64,000 bases of DNA from Raffaelea ambrosiae (Eukaryota; Ascomycota; Sordariomycetes; Ophiostomatales; Ophiostomataceae), in NCBI GenBank assembly GCA_002778195.1, contig PCDI01000006.1, positions 1,121,950 to 1,185,949 of the forward strand. The letters are read 5' to 3'. Position numbers and translations under genes: made by a program. Below, piece after piece: positions 34,600 through 46,859 of this stretch (its first letter is position 1; every line of letters starts with the position of its first letter). Below the pieces are notes generated by a model. The model did no database searches and had not been told where the DNA came from. It was given only the letters and a program-made list of their open reading frames with translations.

Positions 34600-36291
34600 T
34601 TTGAAGGAAACACCGTATCTTACGGCGGAGGAGTGGTTGATAAAAAAACTAATTATCTCTCAACCTTGGTTTAAAGACGACTCGAAAACCTCTTACTCAA
34701 CATCACAAGATTAACATCGTATAAAATTATATTAAAATTACTTTAATTACGAAAGAATAATCCCCGAATCGACTAAACCACTGGTTAAATCTGTTAAGAA
34801 AATACCAGACTAGTAAAAGAAACGGTTAAAGGCGAAGAACAGGTATTAGCTTTTGAAGATAGCTTATAAAGACCAAGCGCTCAAACAAACACCACTATAC
34901 CCTTAAAAGAAAAAGTAAAGTAAAAGAGCTTTAAAAAGTCTTTAGCTATAAAGAAGGATTCAACCACTACGCGAGTATAGTATTTCGTAAGTAAATCAAA
35001 ATGAAAACGAACGTTAACAAAAACAACGAAAGCTAACGTACTATAAGTCTCTAAACAATACTAAAAATTTAACAAAGTGTTTTAAAAAACACTTAACACC
35101 GGCCTACTAAAACACAAACCCTAAAACCACGAAATACTTCTAAAGAAAGAAAAGCAGCCCAAATTTCACCGAATTTACGAACTAAACGAAATATAACTCA
35201 AAGCACTTAAAGAATATCTTAATAAAAACTTAAAAAAGGGCTACATTAAATTATCTAATTCGTTAATAAGATATTTAATCTTATTCGTTTTAAAAAAAAA
35301 CGGAAAACTACGGCTATATATCGATTACAAATAGTTAAACGATATCACTATTAAAGACCGCTACTCACTACCCCTTATTAAAGAGCTACGAGATAAACTT
35401 TAAGAAGCATAATAGTTTACAATACTCGACCTACGAAGAGCTTATAACTTAATCCGAATAAAAGACGGAAAAGAATGAAAAACGGCTTTTAAAACGTAAT
35501 ATAAACACTACGAATACACGGTTATACCCTTTAACTTAACGAATACACCTATATCGTTTTAAAATATAATAAACAACGTGTTAAAAGAGTACTTAAACAT
35601 CACGATCATCGTATACCTAAACGACATCCTCATCTTTTCCAAAAACTTAAAAAGCTACGAAAAGCACGTATCGAACGTCTTAAAAAAGCTACAAAACGCT
35701 AAACTCCTAATAAAACTAAAAAAAAGCCACTTCCACCAAAAAAAGGTCGACTATTTAAGCTATATAATAAAGCTCGAATATATACGAATATAAAAAGAAA
35801 AAATCCAAGCTATCAAAAAATAACTAAAACCCACTAACGTTATCGAAGTTAAAGGGTTTTTAAGATTCGTAAACTTCTACCAATAGTTTATTCACCGCTA
35901 CGAAGAAATCGCGCAACCTTTAACAAACTTAATAAAGAAAGACTAAAAATTCGAATAAATAATAAAAGAATAAAAAGCATTCGAAGAACTCAAAGAGAGA
36001 GTCTTTAAAAACCTAATACTATACGAAGTAAACTCAATAAAGGAATACGAGGTAAAAACAAACGCTTCTAACTACGTTATCGAAAAACAACTAAAACAGC
36101 GAGATAAGTAAAAAAGGCTACACCCTATCGCTTTCTTTTTATATAAATTAAACGAACCAAAACTTAATTACCCTATTTACAACAAAGAACTTATAATAAT
36201 CATCTACGCGTTTTAAAAATAACAACACTACTTAATCGAAGCTTAACAATAAGTAAAAGTCTTCACTAACTATAAAAACTTAACATAGTTC
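34600..36291 (+). pseudogene. Middle part of outer family 1 pol (protease end to RNase H)
   Basis: Corresponds to the nested copy from about 39058 onward. Reverse transcriptase is readable around 35160-35790 (SNSLIRYLILFVLKKNGKLR in part, YLNDILIFSKNLKSYEKHVSN at 35614-35674). RNase H reads YPIYNKELIIIIYAF near 36170-36210. Broken by many stops. Interrupted at 36291 by the nested element and resumes at 43579. Confidence 0.8.
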
Positions 36292-36757
36292 TATTACGAC
36301 TTAAGCAGCGGCCCCCGTGGTTGAAGACATAAAGAACAGACGATTGGACCAAAAAGAAGGAACCCAAGGCGGACAACTACGGCAAAACAAGAATGACATA
36401 AACAATCACGTGACGGATCACGGTGGATCACTATGGAGCAACGATCCAGCTCACGATGAATCACCGGGATTACGACGGATTACTACGGATCAACGATTTA
36501 GATCACGGTTTGGTAATTCAAGACTTAAATAAAAGAGCAGGCTCGCTCTCTCGAGCCGTAGATAGGAAGAGTCAGACTCTTCAGTAGTTAATCTAAGTAT
36601 TTAGGACAATCTCGAATAGCTTTAACAGCTCTCGAACACTCGCTCGCACGTACGAAGAACCAAGACTGCTTTAGTATTATAAACTTCAAGCTTTGATCAT
36701 TTTATTAATATAAACTCCCACGCAGGTTTATCACTTAAGAACCCGGTGTTCGTTACA
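36292..36757 (+). repeat. 5' LTR of nested family 1 element
   Basis: 466 bp, first bases TATTACGA (RIP form of TGTTACGA), ends GTTCGTTACA. GGATCAC-type motifs recur between about 36416 and 36510. Confidence 0.93.
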
Positions 36758-36820
36758 TTTTAATTACTTTTATTTAAGAACAGGTTAACGCTACCTCTCT
36801 GCGTAATACAGAAAGCAACC

Positions 36821-39800
36821 ATGGCCTTTAACACCCCTACCCCCTCGGCTGTCGGAATAAGCAGTAACACGGCTACAAGCGCCGTTGCAATGATCCAAGC
36901 CCACCAACAAGAAATCATAGCTTTAAAAGACATGATCGACTAACTCTAAGCCCAAGTGCTAGCGGTAGAAATTAAGAAAGAAGCTTTTAAAATGGATAAA
37001 CCTAAAGCGTTCGACGGCATCAAGGGAACACTACAAAACTTCCTAACGCAGCTCCGCGCTTATATGCGCTATTACGAAGACCAGTTTAAGCTTAACGCTG
37101 TTAGGGTTTAGTTCGCGGTTAGCCGACTGGAGGGAAGCGTATTGAAATGGTTTGAATTACGTTTACGCAACTTTTTGAAGAACTCAAACTCGGATAATTA
37201 AGATAGCGAAACGTAAGAACTATTTAATAACTACCGTAACTTCGAAATAGCGATTAAGGGAGCTTTTGGGAGCCTCGATGAGGAAAGAACGGTAGAACGG
37301 GCTTTTCTTCGCTTTTATTAAAAGGGATTCGTATTCGAATATACGGCTCGCTTCCGACAAATTGCTTCACGACTAAACTAGGAAGACGAACCCTTGATGT
37401 CGCAGTTCTATTAAAGACTTAAGGACGTTATGAAAGACGAACTTATTAAGTATGACCGACTAAGCGAAGTCTTCGAATATATCACTATAGTCGTACGAAT
37501 TAACGACCGTCTTTACGAACGACGTATGGAAAAGGGGTAAAGACGACACAAGGGATGGGTTAACGCTTCCTTTCGTACTAACCTTGGAAAAGGGAAAGCT
37601 TAACGCTCGTAGTCTAATTAGCAGTATGAAGACCTCATGAAACTAAACGCTACGAAGTATTAGAAGCCTAAAGGAAAGTGCTTTAACTGCGGATAATAAG
37701 GGCATTATACTCGGGACTGTAAGTAACTCAAGAAACAATGGAAACCAGTGTTTGAACGATAAATCAACGTAGCCATCGTTACGAAGGTTAAAGACATTAG
37801 GTTAGATATAAAGGACTCTAAGCACGCATCGCTTAGTTAGACCGCGTGTTGGGAAGACGACTGCCTTATTTATAAATCCGAAAAAGACGGAGCGGGCTAG
37901 TACTCAAAGAAACCCAAGCGTAAGAATAGGCCTGCTATCGTATACTGTTGTAACGAATGTAAGGTAGGATACGTGTGAAAATACCTACTAACCGCGTATA
38001 AACGAAACCACTTTAAGCTATTAAAGTGTGAACTTTGAAACGAAGGGGCTTACGGGGGCTTTCACGAAGCAGCTTAAAACAAAGATTTACACCGACACTA
38101 TTAAGTGTACTACTCGAAATGGGCGAAAGAAAACAATATACTCACACTAAAAGACGAGTGCGAAAAATGCAGATATTAGAAACGAAAAGACAACGTCGCA
38201 CGCTATCGCAAAACGTGTAAAGGGCGAGCGGTCGCTATAGTTCGATACCTTCTTTTAGCCGAATAAAGAGAGGAACTCGCTTATACCATGCGGTAAGAAG
38301 AAGGAGTACCTCACTACGTCAAATAGCGTATAACACTGGTATTAAACAATAACACTACGACTTTTTCCATCTTCGAAGTAACGCTTATATAAATAACGTT
38401 GGGATATCAACAGAGAGTTGTACCCGCGGCGAAAGAAGGAGACGACCCTCGGATCGATTTTAAAAACCCTCGATACGAGGAGGTTATATAAGTATCGTGC
38501 GTAACCGACCAATGCCGAACCCACTTTAAAGAAAAGGTAGCTTAGGGAGTCTACTCGAGACGCTACTAAAAACGACTAATCGAAGCCTCGTTTTAAAACG
38601 ACGAATTAAAACATTAGTAGGTTGTGTAGACCAACCTAAACGAATTCTACGCAGTATTGAAATTAAAAGAAGAATACTTAGTAGCTTATATAAAGAAACT
38701 AGACGACTAGATCCGTTGCTCAGACCCGGAGTGCCGCGTCTACGTATAAGTTAAAATCCTCGACTAGTATAAAGGCTTGTAATAAGACCTTTGGGATGAA
38801 GCCGACTAACGATAAAAAAACGACACGGATCGCTGTTAAGGGAACCACAGACGGTTTAGGAACGAAGGTTCTTAGTAGAGGTTAGTAGGGAAGACAACGC
38901 CTCAAAGCCATACATCGAAGTATAAATCGTTTACAATGGGACGCTAGTTATAGCAATGGTGGATTGTGGCGCCCAAGAGAACTATGTATCCCCCACATTT
39001 ATTAATAAATACCAAATATTATGGAAAATTAAGAAGAGACCTTACCGACTTAGCACCTTTAAAAGAGACATCGTATCTTACGGCGGAGGAGTGGTCGATA
39101 AAGAAACTAATCATTTCCCGACCCTGGTTTAAGGACGACTCGAGAACCTCTCACTCGACATTATAGGATTAACATTGTATAAGATCATATTAAGATTGCT
39201 TTGGTTACGAAAGAATAATCCCCGAATCGACTGAACTACTAGCTAGATCTGCTAGAAAGATGCTAAACCAGCAGAAGGAACGGTTAAAAGCGAGGGACAG
39301 GTATTAGCCTTTGAGGACAGCTTACTAGAAATAAGCGCTTAAGCAGACGCTACCATACCTTTAGAAGAGAAGGTAAGGCAAGAGGGCCTTAAGAAATCTT
39401 TAATAACAAGGAAGGATTCAACCCCTACGCGAGTATGGTACTTCGTAAGTGAATTAGAATGAAAACGGACGCTAGTAAAAACGACAAAAGCTAGCGTATC
39501 GTAGATCCTTAAATAATACCAAAAATTTGGCAAGGTGTTTTAAGAAACGCTCGACACCGGCTTATCGAAGCACGGACTTTGGGATTACGAAATACTTTTA
39601 AAGGAAGGAAAACAGCCAAAATTCTACAGAATCTACGAACTAAACGAGACATAACTCAAAGCACTTAGGGAATACCTCGACGAAAACCTAAGAAAGGGAT
39701 ATATCAAACCATCCAACTCGCTAGTAGGATACCCGATCTTATTCGTTTCAAAAAAAAATGGAAAATTACGGCTATGTATCGACTATAGACAGCTAAACGA

Positions 39801-42364
39801 CATCACTATTAAAGACCGCTACCCACTATCACTCATTAAGGAGCTACGAGACAGACTCCAAGGAGTATAATGGTTTACGGTACTCGACTTACGAAGGGCT
39901 TATAACTTAATTCGAATGAAGGACGAAGAAGAATAGAAAACGGCTTTTAACACGATACGAACATTACGAATACACGGTTATGCCCTTTAGCTTAACGAAT
40001 GCACTTACATCGTTTCAAAATATAATAAACAACGTGTTAAGAGAGTACTTAAACATCACGGTTATCGTATACTTAAATAATATCCTCATCTTCTCCAAAG
40101 ACTTAGAAAGCTACGAGAAGCACGTGTCGAACGTTTTAAGGAAGTTATAAAACGCTGAACTTTTAGTAGAACTAAAGAAGAGCCACTTTCACCAAAAGAA
40201 GGTCGACTACTTAAGCTACACGATAAAACCCGGATGTATACGAATGTAAGAAGAAAAGATCTAAGTTATTAAGGAATAGTTAAGACCAACTAACGTTATA
40301 AAAGTTAGGGGATTTCTAGGATTCGTAAACTTCTATTAATAGTTCATTTATCGATACGGAGAAATTACACGACTCTTAACGAACTTAATAAAAAAAGACT
40401 AGAAGTTTAAATGGATAACGAAAGAACAAGGAGCATTTAAGGAACTCAAAAGAAGAGTCTTTATAGATTTAATACTGTACGAGGCAGACCTAACAAAGGA
40501 ATATGAGGTCGAGACGAACGCGTTCGACTACGTTATAGGAGGTTAACTAGGATAGAGAGATGAGTAAAGAAGGTTGCACCCCATCGCCTTCTTCTTATAT
40601 AAATTAAACGGACTAAAGCTCAATTACCTCATTTACGATAAAGAACTTATAGTAATTATCTACGCGTTCTAAGAGTGGTAACACTACTTAATCGAAGTAT
40701 AACAATAGGTAAAAGTTCTCACCGATTACAAAAACCTAACACAGTTCACAACGACTAAGGTGTTGAATAAGCGATAAACCCGATGAGCGGAATTCTTATC
40801 GTAATTCGATTTCCGAATCGCTTACCGTAAAGGAATAAAAAATGGAAGAGCCGATGCGTTTAGTAGACGTATAAACCACTAATAAGAGGTATTATAGAAA
40901 GCAACGATACTCCTATAATAAAACCAACAAGGGGACTTAGTAATGTACCGACAACTGTTAATAGTATACAAAATTAATGTAAACTCCAACTAAAAGGAAG
41001 AACTAAAAAAGCAGTAGTAAGAAATAACGGAAAAAGAGAAGAAAGAATTCCCGATTATAGGGGTATAGCACAGCTACTATAGCAAAATCTATATACTCTA
41101 AGAAAATTAAGAAGACCTTATTAAAGACATTTACGAAGTACGAGCTTATAAACACTAAGGAATTAGAGCTATTATAAAACGAATTTAGAGGAACTACGAC
41201 TTCTCTGGAATTAAGAAACTTATTGCGAAAGTCATCGGAAACTATAATGTGTACAAAAAGAATAAAACAGAACGCTATAAACCATACGAACTGTTAAAAC
41301 CATTACGGATCCCCACCAGACCATGGGAATTCATCAGCTTAGACTTCATCGTGAAGCTATCGAAATCAAAGGAACCCTTTATAGGAATAACCTACGATAG
41401 CATCCTCGTTATCGTTTGCAAACTTACTAAATACGCTTACTTTATATTATATAAAGAGGTAAGTAACGTAGACGAGCTCGTATATATATTTCTAAAGACC
41501 GTTTTAGTTAACCACGGGCTATTAAAGGAAATTATATCGAATAGAAACAAGCTCTTTAAATCTAAGTTTTAGCAATCGCTTATAAAACAGTTAAGGATAA
41601 AGCACAAAATGTTTATAACATTTCACTCATAAACAGACGGATAGACGGAAAGAACCAACTAAATCATCGAGCAATACCTACGAAGCTACGTAAACTACTC
41701 GTAAAACAACTGGGTGTAACTACTATTACTAGTATAATTCGCTTATAACAACGCAGACACGGAAACGACTAACACATTCTCGTTTTACGCTAACTACGGA
41801 TTTCACCCGAAAGCGTACTAATAACCAGCATCAAAAGAAAGTTAAACACAAGCAGCCTTATAGTATAAAGAAAACATGGTGGAAACGCAAAAAACACTTT
41901 AAAAAAACCTCAAAAAAATGTAAGAAACTATAATACGGTAAGCCAATAAGAAAAAAGTTAAAAAACCAACTCTAACGAAGGAAGAAGCTGTATATTTACT
42001 CCGCAAAAACATCAAAACCAAAAGACCAAGCGACAAACTAAACCACAAAAAGCTTAGCCTATTTAAAATCAAAAGGAAAATCTTAAAATGGAACTACGAA
42101 CTCGAGTTACTAAAGGGAATGAAGATTCACCCGGTTTTCTACATTTCGTTTTTAAAACCGGCACTAAAAAACATCCCAACCGAAACAAACGTGGAACTTA
42201 ATAACGACGAAACAAAATACGAAGTGGAAAGAATCGTTGAATATAAAGGAAAAGGGAAACAAGTTTGCTACTTTATTAAATGGAAAAACTACCCGGACTC
42301 GGAAAATACATAGGAACTCGTTACGAACCTGGCGAACGCTTAGCAAGAGTTAAAGGATTACTAA
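36821..42364 (+). pseudogene. gag-pol of nested family 1 element
   Basis: ATG 36821 begins a gag readable for 44 codons (MAFNTPTPSAVG...), then stops. A zinc knuckle near 37681-37722 reads FNCG..GHYTRDCK with its second Cys lost to stops. Protease: MVDCGAQENYV near 38955. Reverse transcriptase about 39680-40240 with GKLRLCIDYRQLND and YLNNILIFSKD, the catalytic YLDD changed to YLNN; a frame break lies near 39955. RNase H about 40490-40880. Integrase 41249-41572 with WEFISLDFIVKL and ISNRNKLF (DR.D changed to NR.N). Chromodomain 42200-42313: YEVERIVEYKGKGKQVCYFI, then KWKNYPDSENT, and TAG where Trp is expected. Non-functional. Confidence 0.88.
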
Positions 42365-42496
42365 AAGCGGGTTAGCGGAGGAACGATAAAACTCGTATAA
42401 TAAATTAGAAACTCACCTTATAAAGAAGTCCGCCGTAGGGACATTTAAACCCTTCAACATCGCACCCTAATCGACCACATTTATAACACCAAAAGA

Positions 42497-42958
42497 CTAA
42501 AGCAGCCGAGCTGCTTCAAACTCCTTAACGGCCGCACGGTTTACCGCGGTATAAACCGCTTCCCGACGCTCTCGTTCCTCGGCAGTATCTAACTCATCCA
42601 ACGTTTTCAAACTACGAGCGGTTAAATCTTTCGCCCTCGTAACTACCTCCTTCTTCTAACGACGAAGACGTGTTAACCTAGTAAACTTTTCGTTTAAAGT
42701 CTGTTAAACGGCACGAAATTCTTCTTCGACTAAAGACTTAACACCTTCGAGCCGCCGACTCTTAATAATCAAACGACCCACTATTAAAAAGGGTTAATAA
42801 TAAAAAAAAAAAGGGGGAGAAAAAGAAAACTCATAAAAAGAAACTAATTCTTTCGAACCATTATACAAACGCCCGCGACGAACGCAGGTAGAACAACGAG
42901 AATTATTCTTAGCCATTCAACAAAAAAAGCCCTTAAAGGAACAGAAGGAGTAAAGCAT
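42497..42958 (-). pseudogene. ORF antisense to gag-pol in nested family 1 element, CxxC motif
   Basis: On the minus strand one frame runs 462 bp from ATG 42958 (or ATG 42916) to TAG 42497, with few internal stops, each explicable as C-to-T in CGA, CAA or CAG. It encodes a motif SRCSTCVRRGRLYN (a likely third Cys now Tyr), a low-complexity Phe/Ser stretch, then a strongly helical, charged part (VKSLVEEEFRAV, KKEVVTRAKDL, ERERREAVYTAVNRA) that looks like a coiled coil. Position: between the pol stop and the 3' LTR, reading away from that LTR. The outer copy has the same frame and length at 45333-45794. Function unknown; it could be an accessory gene of the element. Confidence 0.7.
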
Positions 42959-43112
42959 TACGTTAAACCCTAACAACTCGATCGCGTTAGTAAGATCGTC
43001 GCGCTAAAGCGACTTCCGCGACTTAAAAACACGGAAGGATATAATGAAAGGCACTTACGGAAGAAAACAAGAAAGAGTTTTTGGAAACAAAAACAAAAAA
43101 AGAGGAGAATAA

Positions 43113-43578
43113 TGTTACGACTCAAGCAGCGGCTCCCGCGGTTAAAGACACAAAGAACAAACGATTAGACTAGAAAGAAGGAACCTAAGGCGAACAACTA
43201 CGGTAAAACAAGAATGACATAAACAATTACGTAACGAATTATGATGGATCACTATGAAGCAACGATCCAGCTCACGATGGATCACCGAGATCACAACGGA
43301 TCACTACGAATCAACGATCTGAATCACGGTCTGATGATCCAAGACTTAAATAAAAGAGCAAGCTCGCTCCCTCGAGCCGTAGATAGGAAGAGTCAGACTC
43401 TTCAGTAGTCAATCTAAGTATTCAGAACAATCCCGAATAGCTTTAACAGCTCTCGAACACTCGCTCGCACGCACGAAGAACCAAGACTGCTTTAGTATTG
43501 TGAACTCCAAGCCTTGACCATCCTGTCAACATAAACTCCCACGCAGGTTTATCACTTGAGAACCCGGTGTTCGTTACA
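43113..43578 (+). repeat. 3' LTR of nested family 1 element
   Basis: 466 bp, TGTTACGACT...CGTTACA, followed by the AGTTC target duplication. Preceded by a purine-rich tract (AAAAAAAGAGGAGAA). Confidence 0.94.
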
Positions 43579-45250
43579 AGTTCACGATAACCAAAGTGTT
43601 AAACAAACGATAAACCCGATGAGCGGAATTCTTATTGTAATTCGATTTCCGAATCGCTTATCGCAAAGAAATAGAAAACGAGAGAGCCGACGCGCTTAAC
43701 AAACGTGTAAACCACTAATAAAAGGTACCATCGGAGGCAATAACACTCTTACAATAAAACTAACAAAGAGACTTAGTAATACATCGACAATTATTAATAA
43801 CATATAAAACTAATATAAACCTTAATTAAAAAGAAAAACTAAAAATACAACAATAAAAAATAACGAAAAAAAAAAGAAGAATTTCTAATTATAAAGTTAT
43901 AATACAACTACTATAGTAAAATCTATTTACCTCGAGAAAATTAGAAAGACCTCATTAAAGACATTTACGAAACGCGAGCTCATAAACACTAAAGAATTAA
44001 AGCTATCATAAAACGAATTCAAAGAAACTACGACTTTTTTAGAATTAAGAAAACTATCGTAAAAGTTATTAAAAACTGTAATATATACAAAAAAAAACAA
44101 AACAAAACGCTACAAACCGTACGAACTACTAAAGCTATTACGAATCCTTATTAAATCATAAAAATCCATTAACTTAAACTTCATTATAAAGCTACCAAAA
44201 TCGAAAAAACTTCTTATAAAAACAACTTATAATAATATCCTCGTCATCGTCTATAAACTCACGAAATACGCTTACTTTATACTATATAAAAAAGCAAGCA
44301 ACGCAAATAAACTAACATATACATTCTTAAAGACCATTTTAACTAACCACGGGTTGTTAAAAGAAATTATATTAAATAAAAACAAGCTTTTTAAATTTAA
44401 GTTTTAATAATCGTTTATAAAACAGTTAAAAACGAAATATAAGATATTTATAGCATTTTATTTATAAACGAACGAATAAACAAAAAGAACTAACTAAATC
44501 ATCGAGTAATACTTACGAAGTTATATAAACCACTTATAAAACGACTAAGTATAGTTACTACTACTAGTACAATTCGCTTATAACAGCGCAAACACGAGAA
44601 CGACCGAAACATTCCCATTCTACGTTAATTACGGATTCCACCCGAAAGCGTACCAACAACTAAAACAAAAAGAAAGCTAAGTATAAACAGCCTCGTAATA
44701 TAAGGAAAACATAGTAAAAACATAAAAAACACTTTAAAAGAACTTTAAGAAAACGTAAGAAAATATAATACGATAAGCTAATAAAAAAAAAGTCGAAGAA
44801 CCAACTCTAACGAAGGGAAGAGCTATATACCTACTTCGCAAAAACATTAAAACTAAAAAACCGAACGATAAATTAAACTATAAAAAGCTTAAGCTATTTA
44901 AAATTAAAAGAAAAATTTCAAAATGAAACTACGAACTCGAGCTATTAAAGGAGATAAAGATTCACCCGGTTTTTTATATTTTACTTTTAAAACCAACACT
45001 CGAAAACATCCCGACCGAAACAAATATGAAGCTCGATAACGACGAAACGGAATACGAAGTAAAAAGAATCGTTAAACATAAAGGAAAAAGAAAGTAAACT
45101 CGCTACTTTATTAAATGGAAAAACTACCCCGATTCAAAAAACATATAAAAACCCGTTACGAATCTAACGAATGCTTAGTAAGAGTTAAAGGATTACTAAA
45201 AGCGGAGTTAGCGGAGGAACGATAAAACTCATATAATAAATTAAAAACTC
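43579..45250 (+). pseudogene. 3' part of outer family 1 pol (RNase H end, integrase, chromodomain)
   Basis: Resumes the outer pol after the AGTTC duplication: YRKEIENERADALNK-like RNase H end near 43655-43705, integrase about 43900-44640 and the chromodomain near 45050-45150 (YEVKRIVKHKGKRK, YFIKWKNYPDSKN). More stops than the nested copy, in line with greater age. Confidence 0.8.
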
Positions 45251-45332
45251 ATCTCACGAGAAAATCCATCGTAGAAACGTTTATACCTTTTAACATCGTA
45301 CTTTAGTCGATCATATTTATAGCGTTAAAAGA

Positions 45333-45794
45333 CTAAAGCAGCCAAGCTGCTTTAAACTCTTTAACGGTCGTACGATTTACTTTAATATAAGTCGCTTTCT
45401 AACGCTCGCGCTCTTTAACAGCGTTTAACTTATCTAGTGTTTTCAAGCTACGAGCGGTTAGATCCTTCGCCCTTGTAACTACCTCCTTCTTTTAACGACG
45501 AAAACGCGTTAATTTAACAAACTTTTCGTTTAAAGTCTGTTAAACGGTACGAAATTCTTCTTCGGCTAAAGACTTAACGCTTTCGAATCGTCGACTTTTA
45601 ATAATCAAACGGCTTACTATTAAGAAGAAGTTAACAGAAGAAGAAAAAAAAGGGAAGAGAAGAAGCTTACAAAAAAAAACTAGTTTTTTCGAACTATTAT
45701 ACGAACGCTTACGACGAACGTAAGTAGAATAACGGAAACTGTTTTCAACCATTCGATAAAAAAAACCCTTAAAAAAACAAAAGGAGTAAAGCAT
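45333..45794 (-). pseudogene. Antisense ORF in outer family 1 element
   Basis: Same frame, position and length (462 bp) as 42497-42958 of the nested copy. Open without stop from ATG 45794 to TAA near 45540, reading MVENSFRYSTYVRRKRS where the nested copy has CSTCVRRG (both Cys changed to Tyr by G-to-A), then SLAEEEFRTV, a stop, and a helical end (TARSLKTLDKL). Like the pol genes it is RIP-damaged. Confidence 0.65.
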
Positions 45795-45948
45795 TACGTT
45801 AAACTTTATTAACTTAATCGCGTTAATAAAATCGTTACGTTAAAGCGACTTCCGCGACTTAAAGACACGAAAAGATATAATAAAAGACACTTACGAAAAA
45901 AAGCAAGAAAGAGTTTTTAAAGATAAAAACAAAGAAGGAGGAGAATAA

Positions 45949-46406
45949 TATTACGACCCAAGCAACGGCCCCCGCGATTAAAAACATAAAAACAGACGAT
46001 TAAATTAAAGGGAAGGAACCAAAGGCGGGCAAACACGGTAGAAACAGAATGACATAAGCAATTACGTGACGGATCACTATGGATTACGATGAAACAACGA
46101 TTCAGCTCACGATGGATCACCAGGATCACGATGGGTCACTACGGATCTATGATCTGAATCACGGTCTGGTGATCTAAGACATAGATAAAAAAGCAGGCTC
46201 GCTCCTTCGAGCAAACAGATAGGAAGAGTCAGACTCTTCAGTAGTCAATCTAAGTATTCAGGACAAGCCCGAATAGCCTTAACAGCTCTCGAACATCCAC
46301 CCACACGAAGAAGATCGCTTTAGTATTATGAACCCCAAGCCTTAACTATCCTGTTAACATAAACTCCCACACAGGTTTATCACTTGAGAACCCGGTGTTC
46401 GTTATA
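45949..46406 (+). repeat. 3' LTR of outer family 1 element
   Basis: 458 bp, starts TATTACGACC and ends GTTCGTTATA, followed by TTAAT at 46407-46411. Confidence 0.93.
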
Positions 46407-46411
46407 TTAAT

Positions 46412-46859
46412 GCGGTTACGTAGTGTGTAAAAGTGTTAGCGAGTGTTTGCTAGCCACGGTGCACTCACGTATACACGCTGCGCTGATTGGCTGGCTGAGC
46501 ACTAAGCCCCACTTATTTCTACACACAAAAGCTCCTCCGTGTTTGCCCCTATGTATCTAGACTTTCAACCTACAACTCAACCTCCTTTTCTTCCAGATAG
46601 TCTAGCCCTATACGGTGCTTAATACAACTATCATATCTTACTTCTAACAAAAAGTTAACCATATAAAGTCGCGCGGCCTTTCGTATAGTCATGCCGCGCT
46701 CGACGTCTTTTTTCGCGTTTTAAACATCGATTTCCGTGTATTTAGCCATGACGAGAGTGCATGTTAAAATTGGCAGATTTGGGCGTGATTTGGGTTGAAA
46801 AGTACGCGTTTTCGTTGTTATGATAAATGGGAGGAAGGTTGGTAAGAGTGCAGAAAAAA
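46412..46859. other. Unassigned flank of the retroelement nest
   Basis: Normal base composition returns right after the TTAAT duplication. Could be part of the adjoining Copia relic; no LTR boundary recognised. Confidence 0.4.

Larger units (their letters stand above)
36292..43578 (+). mobile_element. Nested full-length Gypsy element of family 1 inserted in the outer copy
   Basis: 7287 bp with 466-bp LTRs (36292-36757, 43113-43578), TGTTACG...CGTTACA, flanked by AGTTC on both sides (36287-36291 and 43579-43583). Removing it rejoins the outer pol. It is less damaged than the outer copy, so it came later, but stops and changed catalytic residues show RIP inactivation. Internal order: gag, protease, reverse transcriptase, RNase H, integrase, chromodomain, then an antisense ORF, a purine tract (about 43084-43110) and the 3' LTR. 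Confidence 0.95.
24635..46406 (+). mobile_element. Outer Gypsy LTR retrotransposon, chromodomain type (family 1), RIP-inactivated and twice invaded
   Basis: Bounded by 458-bp LTRs (24635-25092, 45949-46406) and by TTAAT on both sides (24630-24634 and 46407-46411), so this is one ancient insertion. Without its two guests it is about 6.2 kb in three pieces: 24635-26291, 34600-36291 and 43579-46406. The nested copy of the same family is 7.3 kb; the difference is about 1.1 kb missing at the family 2 insertion. Recognisable degraded parts are gag, reverse transcriptase (GKLRLYIDY, YLNDILIF), RNase H, integrase and a chromodomain. All have many stops, mostly TAA/TAG where the younger copy has CAA/CAG or TGG, the RIP pattern. 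Confidence 0.92.
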
